Origin: Variovorax beijingensis
Lineage (GTDB): Bacteria; Pseudomonadota; Gammaproteobacteria; Burkholderiales; Burkholderiaceae_C
Length of the DNA: 64,000 bases
Reading direction: 5' to 3'
NCBI RefSeq assembly: GCF_003951285.1
Contig: NZ_RXFQ01000021.1
Coordinates: 1 to 64,000 of the forward strand
Below are positions 58,601 to 64,000 of this stretch, in pieces. A program made the translations under genes and the position numbers. Each line of letters begins with the position of its first letter. Within the stretch, counting starts at the first letter, position 1. The notes under the pieces were generated by a model. It saw only the letters and a list, made by a program, of their open reading frames with translations. It had not been told where the DNA came from and made no database searches.

Positions 58601-59138
58601 GGGCCAGGTGCAGGCCATGGGCGTGGAGCTGTCGCTGCGCAATGCGCTCGAGCCCTGGCACGTGATGGGCGAGGAAGGCTCGGCCGGCGGCACGGTGCGC
58701 TACGTCGATTCGTCGCTCGAGCGCATCGAGGTGCGCGTGACCGGCCTGAACGAAAGCCGCCACGTCATAACCGTCAACGGCAAGGTGCTGCCGCTGCAGC
58801 CCACGGGCACCGTCGGCGAATTCGTGGCGGGCGTGCGCTACAAGGCCTGGAACCCGCCGTCGGCCCTGCATCCGAGCATCGGCGCCCATGCGCCGCTGAC
58901 CTTCGACATCGTCGACACCTGGATGAAGCGCTCGCTGGGCGGCTGCCAGTACTTCGTGGCCCACCCGGGCGGGCGCAACTACGACACCTTCCCGGTCAAT
59001 GCCTACGAGGCGGAAAGCCGGCGCATGTCGCGCTTCACGCGCATGGGCCACACGCCGGGGCTGATGCGCACGCCGCCGGCCACCATCGAGCTCGCGGGCA
59101 GCCGCGAATTCCCGTTCACGCTCGATTTGCGGCGCTGA
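55602..59138 (+). CDS. transglutaminase family protein with DUF2126
   Basis: A very large (1178-residue) cytoplasmic protein. Residues 1-290 form a transglutaminase-like (papain-type) domain with an intact triad: Cys180 (GSGSCRDSGWLL), His229 (DLHAWCEV) and Asp245 (IGLDATSGL). The remainder is DUF2126 (VRLTMGGEPTYVATSDRDAP, MGYRLPLDSQPW, then SFLRRPELLASLLLYWHNHP-like region), interrupted by an Ala/Pro-rich variable linker about residues 600-660. DUF2126 proteins always accompany ATP-grasp and alpha-E genes, and may process their peptide product. The ATG at 55602 lacks a ribosome site. Confidence 0.92.
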   Translation: MSIHAALHHVTHYKYDRPVQLGPQVVRLRPAPHCRSNVISYSLQVEPAEHFVNWMQDPFANYQARLVFPEKTREFKVTVDLVVEMAVYNPFDFFLEPQAENFPFKYTASQAEELAPYLVTEEPTPLLSAYLGKIERKEQRTIDFLVGLNQQVQKDVNYLIRMEPGVQTPEETLTSGSGSCRDSGWLLVQLLRHCGLAARFVSGYLIQLTPDVKALDGPSGTTVDFTDLHAWCEVFLPGAGWIGLDATSGLLAGEGHIPLACTPTPSSAAPIEGAVDEAEVDFGHEMKVTRIYESPRVTKPYTEEQWAEVLALGDAVDARLKAGDVRLTMGGEPTYVATSDRDAPEWNTDALGPTKRGYATELVHKLRAEYGQGGFLHFGQGKWYPGEQLPRWALSIFWRADGQTLWHDPELFADERVPTHYTSEDARRFTTVLAHKLGITERYIQPGYEDVYYYLWRERRLPVNVDPFESKLDDELERVRLRRVFTQKLDAVIGYMLPLEPANANADAPALEGPGWKTGPWFLRDDRLYLIPGDSPMGYRLPLDSQPWASKGDYPYLVERDPTAPRGALPSSADYRARYAVPAGGAAGADLGAVPYAFGAPPVVPAALRMQAPGETAAAGTAASGDAAAAHAAANRSSTTPPTRQPVRGESAHWVTRTALCVEVRDPRRANGPAAEKKGSASGVLYVFMPPLARLEDYLDLVAAVEATARQLGMRIVMEGYPPPRDPRLKMLAVTPDPGVIEVNIHPAHNWKELVAHTEFLYNAAFETRLSAEKFMTDGRHTGTGGGNHFVMGGATPADSPFLRRPELLASLLLYWHNHPSLSYLFSGMFIGPTSQAPRVDEARNDQVYELEIALKEIARNREIHGQNMPAWLVDRTLRNILIDVSGNTHRSEFCIDKLYSPDSSTGRLGLLELRAFEMPPHARMSIAQQLLIRALVARFWDEPYKAPVTRWGTELHDRFLLPTFVKMDFDDVISEMRQAGFAFDADWFAPHLEFRFPLVGQVQAMGVELSLRNALEPWHVMGEEGSAGGTVRYVDSSLERIEVRVTGLNESRHVITVNGKVLPLQPTGTVGEFVAGVRYKAWNPPSALHPSIGAHAPLTFDIVDTWMKRSLGGCQYFVAHPGGRNYDTFPVNAYEAESRRMSRFTRMGHTPGLMRTPPATIELAGSREFPFTLDLRR

Positions 59139-59222
59139 GAGGGGTTTGAAAAGCCCGCAAGAGGACATTCAGCACATCGCCCGCCATCCGGCCGGTGACG
59201 GCAATGTGACAATCCACCTCCT

Positions 59223-61964
59223 GTGGAACCCCTGAACGAATCCCTGTTCGACGCCCAGGCGCTGGAATTTCCAGCCGCCCTGGCGTCGGCGCTCGCGCCG
59301 GCCGCCCTGCCCGGCCACTTCGATGAACTGCGCGGGCAGGCCACGCCCGCGGTGCCGGCGCGGCCGGCCGCGGGGGCAGCGCCATTGGCGCCGATGCCGC
59401 CCACGCTCTACGACGCCGCGGCGCAGCCGCCGGGTCCGTCGCAGGCCCAATCCCAGACACAAACCCAAACGCAGACCCAGGTCCTTCAGACCGCCCCCGG
59501 TGACACCCCGCCCCTCACGCCTGCCTGGAACGCCTTCTTCGAGCAGCTCGGCCCGGGCGGATTCAACGACCTGCCAAGGCGCGCGGTCAGCCTCGAGCGG
59601 CAGATCCGGGACAACGGCGTCACCTACAACGTCTATGCCGACGCCGACGGGCCGCAGCGCCCCTGGTCGCTCGACCTGTTCCCGCTGATCGTCTCGCCCG
59701 AGAGCTGGGCCCAGATCGAGACCGGCGTGCTGCAGCGCGTGCGCGTGCTCGACCGCGTCATGGCCGATGTCTACGGCCCGCAGCAGCTGCTGGCCGAAGG
59801 CCTGCTGCCGGCGGCGCTGGTGTGCGGCCACCCCGGCTACCTGCGCGCCCTGCACGGCGTGAAGCCGCCGGGCGACACCTGGCTGCACATCGCGGCCTTC
59901 GACCTCGCCCGCGGGCCCGACGGCAACTGGTGGGTGGTGTCGCAGCGCACCCAGGCACCCTCGGGCCTGGGCTACCTGCTCGAGAACCGCCTGGCCATCA
60001 CGCGCCAGTTCCCGCAGGCCTTCGAGGCCCTGCAGGTGCAGCGCCTGGCCGCCACCTACAGCGCCATGATGGACGGCCTGCAGGGCATGTGCCCGGCCGG
60101 CGCGCCGCCGCACATCGCGCTGCTGACGCCCGGCCCCTACAACGAGACCTACTTCGAGCATGCGTACCTCGCGCGCTACCTGGGCCTGACGCTGGTCGAG
60201 GGCAGCGACCTCACGGTGCGCGACCAGCGCCTCTACCTCAAGACCCTGCAGGGGCTGCGGCCGGTGCATGGCCTCATCAAGCGGCTGGACGACCAGTTCC
60301 TCGACCCGCTCGAGCTGCGCCCCGATTCCACGCTGGGCGTGCCGGGCCTGCTGCAGGCAATTCGCGCCGGCAATGTGCTGGTGGCCAACATGCCGGGCTC
60401 GGCCTTCCTCGAATCGCCCGCGCTGCTGGGCTTCCTGCCCGGGCTCGCGCGCCGCCTCATCGGCGAAAAGCTCAAGCTGCCGGCCCTGCCGACCTGGTGG
60501 TGCGGCGAGCGCGCCGCGCTCGAGGCGGTACTGCCGCAGCTGGGCGACTGCGCCATCAAGCCCACCTATCCCGGGTCGGACGGGCAGACCAGCTTCGACG
60601 CTGTGCTCGGCAGCCAGCTGAGCCGGCGCCAGCTCGACGAATGGGCCGGCCGCATCGTGCGCGAGGGCGAGGCTCACACGGTCCAGAGCTACCTGCCGCT
60701 GTCGCAGATGCCCACCTGGGCCAACGACATGGGCCCCGGCCACATCGCGCCGCGCGCGATGCTGCTGCGCGTTTTCGCGGTGAGCGACGGGCCGCAGTCC
60801 TGGCGCGTGCTGCCGGGCGGGTTGGCGCGGCTGGCGGGCCGCGATGCGCAGATCGCCTCCATGCAGCGCGGCGGCAGCAGCGCCGACGTGTGGGTGCAGA
60901 CGCACGGCGAAGTCGACCGCACCACGCTGCTGCAGCCGCATGCCACGCCGGCCTCGCTCGCGCGGCATCGCGCGCCCGTGACCAGCCGCGCGGCCGAGAA
61001 CATGTTCTGGCTCGGCCGCTACACCGAGCGCGCCGAGAACGCCGTGCGCCTCGCGCGCCTCACGCTCAACCTGCTGGGCAGCGAAGACCAGTCGTCGCGC
61101 CCGCTGCTCGACTGGCTGCACCGCATGGCGCTGCGCAATGCGCTGGTGCCGGCCGAGGCGCCGAGCGCGCCGCAGTCGCGCCGCGTGTTCGAACGCGCGC
61201 TGATCGCAGAGCTCGGCGACGTGGAGCGCGGCGGCAGCGTGGGCTTCAGCCTGCGCTGCATCCGGCAGGCCGCCGCCGCCGTGCGCGAACGGCTCTCGCA
61301 GGACACCTGGAACCAGATCGTGCGTGCCGAGGCCGACTTTTTGCGGCGCGCGGCCGAGCAGGCCGGCGAAGGCAGCTTCGCCACCGGCGCCGCGCTGCGC
61401 GCGCTCGAATCCGCCAGCACCGCGCTCGCCGCCATGACCGGCGCGCAGACCGACCGCATGACGCGCGACGACGCCTGGCGCCTGCTGTCGATCGGCCGCC
61501 ACATCGAGCGGCTGGGCTTTCTTTCGAGCGCGCTGGAGGCCGGTTTCGAGAACGGCGCCGTGCACGAGGTGAGCGGCTTCGAAGCGATGGTGGCGCTGTT
61601 CGACAGCACCATCACCTTCCACGCCCGCTACCAGCAGCGGCGCGACGTGGCCACGCTGGTCGACCTGCTGGTGCTCGATGCCGAGAACCCGCGCTCGCTG
61701 GCGTGGGTCACGCAGACGCTGCGCGGGCGCATTGCGCGCCTGGCCGGCAGCGCGCCCGGCAAGCTCACCGCGCTGTCGTACGAGCTGCCCGATCCCGCCG
61801 CCTGGACGCTCGAGCATCTCTGCGCGGCCGGCGCCGAGGCCAACTACCCGGCGCTGGTCGAGCTTCTGGCCAATTGCGAGACTGCGGCCTACCATGTCTC
61901 CGACGCCGTCGGCACGCGCTACTTCACGCTGACCTCCGAATCGCTGCGCTCGGTCGGCGCCTGA
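59223..61964 (+). CDS. fused circularly permuted ATP-grasp / alpha-E protein
   Basis: A 913-residue fusion of the two proteins encoded separately at 51411-52904 and 50443-51399. The ATP-grasp part is about residues 105-560 (YLLENRLAITRQFPQAFEAL, ALLTPGPYNETYFEHAYLAR, PTYPGSDGQTSFDAVL). The alpha-E part starts about residue 590 (RAAENMFWLGRYTERAENAV). Residues 75-90 are a Gln-Thr repeat (QSQTQTQTQTQV) that links an acidic N-terminus to the enzyme. The start is GTG at 59223. It lies 84 bases after the DUF2126 gene. Confidence 0.9.
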   Translation: MEPLNESLFDAQALEFPAALASALAPAALPGHFDELRGQATPAVPARPAAGAAPLAPMPPTLYDAAAQPPGPSQAQSQTQTQTQTQVLQTAPGDTPPLTPAWNAFFEQLGPGGFNDLPRRAVSLERQIRDNGVTYNVYADADGPQRPWSLDLFPLIVSPESWAQIETGVLQRVRVLDRVMADVYGPQQLLAEGLLPAALVCGHPGYLRALHGVKPPGDTWLHIAAFDLARGPDGNWWVVSQRTQAPSGLGYLLENRLAITRQFPQAFEALQVQRLAATYSAMMDGLQGMCPAGAPPHIALLTPGPYNETYFEHAYLARYLGLTLVEGSDLTVRDQRLYLKTLQGLRPVHGLIKRLDDQFLDPLELRPDSTLGVPGLLQAIRAGNVLVANMPGSAFLESPALLGFLPGLARRLIGEKLKLPALPTWWCGERAALEAVLPQLGDCAIKPTYPGSDGQTSFDAVLGSQLSRRQLDEWAGRIVREGEAHTVQSYLPLSQMPTWANDMGPGHIAPRAMLLRVFAVSDGPQSWRVLPGGLARLAGRDAQIASMQRGGSSADVWVQTHGEVDRTTLLQPHATPASLARHRAPVTSRAAENMFWLGRYTERAENAVRLARLTLNLLGSEDQSSRPLLDWLHRMALRNALVPAEAPSAPQSRRVFERALIAELGDVERGGSVGFSLRCIRQAAAAVRERLSQDTWNQIVRAEADFLRRAAEQAGEGSFATGAALRALESASTALAAMTGAQTDRMTRDDAWRLLSIGRHIERLGFLSSALEAGFENGAVHEVSGFEAMVALFDSTITFHARYQQRRDVATLVDLLVLDAENPRSLAWVTQTLRGRIARLAGSAPGKLTALSYELPDPAAWTLEHLCAAGAEANYPALVELLANCETAAYHVSDAVGTRYFTLTSESLRSVGA

Positions 61965-62012
61965 GGCAGGACGGCCCGGCGCCGCTTTGCATTGCAGCTC
62001 CACAGGACCCCC

Positions 62013-62993
62013 ATGCTCCTTCACGTCACGCACGAAACCCGCTACGAATATTCGCCCGCGGTCGAGACCGCGCAGCACCTGGCGCACCTGAAGCCGCTGG
62101 CCACCGGCTCGCAGCGGCTCGTGAGCCACAAGCTCGCGATCGAGCCGCAGCCCGCGCAGCGCAGCGAAGTGCCCGATGTCTACGGCAACACGCGCGCCTT
62201 CTTCGCGCTCGAGGCCACGCACGACAGCCTCGTCGTCACGGCCGAAAGCGTGGTGGAAACCGGAGCGCCGCAGCTCGCGCCCGGCATTGCGCGCGAGCTG
62301 CCCTGGGAAGCCGTGCGCGAGCGCTTCCGCTACCGCAAGGACGCCACCTTCGACCCGGCCTCGGAGTTCGTGTTTCCGTCGCCCTACGTGCCGCGCCACG
62401 ACGACTTCGCGGCCTATGCGCGCGCGAGCTTCGCGCCCGAGCGACCGACCTTTGACGTGGCCATGGACCTCACCGAGCGCATGTACCGCGACTTCGCCTA
62501 CGACGCCGACAGCACCGAGATCAACACACCCGCCGCCGAGGCGCTGGCGCAGCGCAAGGGCGTGTGCCAGGACTTCGCCCACATCATGATCGCCTGCTTC
62601 CGCGTCATGGGCCTGCCGGCACGCTACGTGAGCGGCTACCTTCTCACGCAGCCGCCGCCGGGCCAGCCACGGCTGGTGGGCGCCGACGCCTCGCACGCCT
62701 GGGTGTCGGTCTACCTGCCGGGCGCGGGCGACGGTCCTGAAAGCACTGGCGGCTGGGCCGACTTCGACCCCACCAACGGGCGCCAGCCCGGCGAAGACTA
62801 TGTCGCACTCGCGATCGGCCGCGACTACTCCGACGTCTCGCCGATGCGCGGCGTGCTGCACGGCGGCGCGCGCCACACGCTCAAGGTGGGGGTGACGGTG
62901 CGGCCTATCGAAGAGTTGCGCGCGCAGGCCGAAGAGGCGGCGCAGTCACAATCACAGATTCAATTGCAACCCACTGAAAAGGATCTTCAATGA
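62013..62993 (+). CDS. transglutaminase-like protein
   Basis: A 326-residue protein with an N-terminal beta domain (LLHVTHETRYEYSPAVETAQ) and a transglutaminase core with Cys185 (RKGVCQDFAHIM), His228 (DASHAWVSVYLPG) and Asp252 (ADFDPTNGRQPG). It is the small partner of the DUF2126 protein in this type of locus. The ATG at 62013 fits the family start. Its stop overlaps the RidA start (ATGA). Confidence 0.92.
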   Translation: MLLHVTHETRYEYSPAVETAQHLAHLKPLATGSQRLVSHKLAIEPQPAQRSEVPDVYGNTRAFFALEATHDSLVVTAESVVETGAPQLAPGIARELPWEAVRERFRYRKDATFDPASEFVFPSPYVPRHDDFAAYARASFAPERPTFDVAMDLTERMYRDFAYDADSTEINTPAAEALAQRKGVCQDFAHIMIACFRVMGLPARYVSGYLLTQPPPGQPRLVGADASHAWVSVYLPGAGDGPESTGGWADFDPTNGRQPGEDYVALAIGRDYSDVSPMRGVLHGGARHTLKVGVTVRPIEELRAQAEEAAQSQSQIQLQPTEKDLQ

Positions 62994-63448
62994 GCGTTTA
63001 CGACAAGCTTTCCAGCCTCGGCATCACCCTGCCCCCGGTCGCCGCCCCCGCCGCGGCCTACGTGCCCTTCGTGCGCACCGGCAACCTCGTTTTCCTCTCG
63101 GGCCACATCGCCAGGAAAGACGGCAAGGTCTGGGCCGGCCAGCTCGGCGCAGACATCGGCACCGAAGAAGGCAAGCAGGCCGCGCGCGCCATCGCCATCG
63201 ACCTGCTCGGCACGCTGCATGCGGCCGTGGGCGACCTGAACAAGGTCACGCGCATCGTCAAGGTCATGAGCCTGGTCAACTCCGTGGGCACGTTCACCGA
63301 ACAGCACCTCGTGACCAACGGCGCGAGCGAGTTCTTCGCCGAAGTGTTCGGCCCCGAGAAGGGCGCGCATGCGCGCAGCGCGTTCGGCGTGGCACAGGTG
63401 CCGATGGGCGCCTGCGTCGAGATCGAGCTGATCGCCGAAGTCGCCTGA
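62990..63448 (+). CDS. RidA-family protein (YjgF/YER057c)
   Basis: A 152-residue RidA-like protein; canonical RidA deaminates reactive enamine/imine intermediates. Seen: FVRTGNLVFLSGHIARKDGK, VGDLNKVTRIVKVMSLVNSV and ARSAFGVAQVPMGACVEIEL. The catalytic Arg is positioned in HARSAFGV. It is longer than RidA (about 130) and belongs to the YjgF/chorismate-mutase-like subclass. The ATG at 62990 has AAGGA and overlaps the transglutaminase stop (ATGA), so it is likely functionally linked to that cluster. Confidence 0.9.
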   Translation: MSVYDKLSSLGITLPPVAAPAAAYVPFVRTGNLVFLSGHIARKDGKVWAGQLGADIGTEEGKQAARAIAIDLLGTLHAAVGDLNKVTRIVKVMSLVNSVGTFTEQHLVTNGASEFFAEVFGPEKGAHARSAFGVAQVPMGACVEIELIAEVA

Positions 63449-63470
63449 GCGGCCGGCGCGTACGCGGCGC

Positions 63471-64000
63471 CTAGGCCGGCTGCGACGAGCCCCGCACCAC
63501 AAGTTCTCCGGGCAGAAAAAGCTGGCGCGGCGCGGCATCCAGCCCCCGCAGCCGCTCGATCAGGCAGGTGGCGGCCGTGCGGCCGATGGCGTCGGTCGGC
63601 TGCGCCACGGTGCTCAGGCCGGGGCCGATCAGCGAGGCCCATTCGGGATCGTCGAAGCCCACAAAGCCCAGGTCCTGCCCGAACTGCCAGCCCAGCCGCG
63701 CCATCGACTGCGCGATGCGCAGCGTGACCACCGCGTTGCCGGCGACCACGGCCGGGCGGCGCCCCCGTTTGGCGCGCTGGCGAAGGGCACGCAATGCCTC
63801 GTCGAGCGCATCGCTGTCGCCCTCGACGCTTTCGAACACCTCGCCCGCCACGCGCGGCTCGTGCGCGGCCACGCAGGCACCGAAGGCGGCCGTGCGCTCG
63901 CGCCGCGAGCTCACGCCCTTCTGCGGCTCCGTCACATAGAGCAGTTCGCGGTAGCCGCCCTCGACCAGGTGGCCGCAGGTGTCCCGCATGGCCGAATGGT
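63471..64000 (-). CDS. LacI-family transcriptional regulator, effector domain only (truncated by window edge)
   Basis: The C-terminal part of a LacI/GalR-type regulator. The visible part carries the periplasmic-binding-like effector region: HLVEGGYRELLYVTEPQKGV, SRRERTAAFGACVAAHEPRV, the hinge-to-core VGFDDPEWASLIGPGLSTVA and the conserved QPTDAIGRTAATCLIERLRG end. The N-terminal HTH lies beyond 64000. It converges on the RidA gene with 22 bases between. Confidence 0.87.
   Translation of the reverse strand, partial: HSAMRDTCGHLVEGGYRELLYVTEPQKGVSSRRERTAAFGACVAAHEPRVAGEVFESVEGDSDALDEALRALRQRAKRGRRPAVVAGNAVVTLRIAQSMARLGWQFGQDLGFVGFDDPEWASLIGPGLSTVAQPTDAIGRTAATCLIERLRGLDAAPRQLFLPGELVVRGSSQPA

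Noticed and set aside
55551..59168. A 1205-codon minus-strand frame opposite the DUF2126 gene
   Set aside because: Same antisense artefact; the plus-strand transglutaminase triad and DUF2126 are clear.
59169..62876. A 1235-codon open frame on the minus strand opposite the ATP-grasp fusion and transglutaminase genes
   Set aside because: GC-rich antisense frame; no recognisable domains, His/Gly/Arg-rich composition, and the plus strand carries well-conserved enzymes with intact catalytic motifs.

Overview
This is a GC-rich (about two thirds G+C) bacterial chromosome segment with dense, mostly operonic coding. The gene content and protein style point to a Comamonadaceae betaproteobacterium, most likely Variovorax: a cydDCABX oxidase operon, a GlpSTPQUV-type glycerol ABC importer, etfBA beside a DmdC-like acyl-CoA dehydrogenase, and ATP-grasp/alpha-E/transglutaminase clusters. 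This assignment is an inference from gene content; no rRNA is present. I saw no tRNA, CRISPR array, integrase or transposase.

Layout. 1-8.7 kb (minus): the 5' part of an RHS-repeat protein with an AT-rich leader, a Tat-exported metallophosphoesterase, an MFS transporter coupled to aroC, a 61-residue coiled-coil protein, and an ArsR/SRPBCC/DHA2-MFS unit. 8.8-10 kb (plus): a cupin and a GbsR/MarR regulator. 10-16.4 kb (minus): cydDCABX, with the small cydX, preceded by a palindromic operator candidate. 16.5-24.7 kb (minus): an acyltransferase, a nitronate monooxygenase, an acyl-CoA dehydrogenase, etfBA, an MscS channel and an HDAC-like deacetylase. 24.8-30.6 kb (plus): MoxR/DUF58/TgpA-like transglutaminase, MltB and an HD-domain protein.

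30.6-38.4 kb (minus) is a lipid or polyketide cluster in overlapping genes: a DarA-like flavodoxin-fold protein, a DarB-like KAS III, an unknown protein, a BtrH-like acyltransferase, an ABC exporter, an ACP, a KAS I/II-like ketosynthase whose first active-site His is Gln, and a truncated ketosynthase-like protein. This is my best candidate for an undescribed pathway. 38.5-49.2 kb is a complete glycerol locus: glpDSTPQUV on minus, divergent from glpR-glpK. GlpS and GlpT carry complementary degenerate ATPase motifs.

50.4-63.4 kb carries two ATP-grasp/alpha-E modules (one split into two genes, one fused), two transglutaminases (one with DUF2126), ComEC and RidA, and the window ends in a LacI-type regulator cut by the edge. 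A palindromic repeat of about 260 bp with 11-bp terminal inverted repeats occurs three times (34.6, 41.5 and 47.4 kb), once inside the lipid cluster and twice in the glycerol locus.
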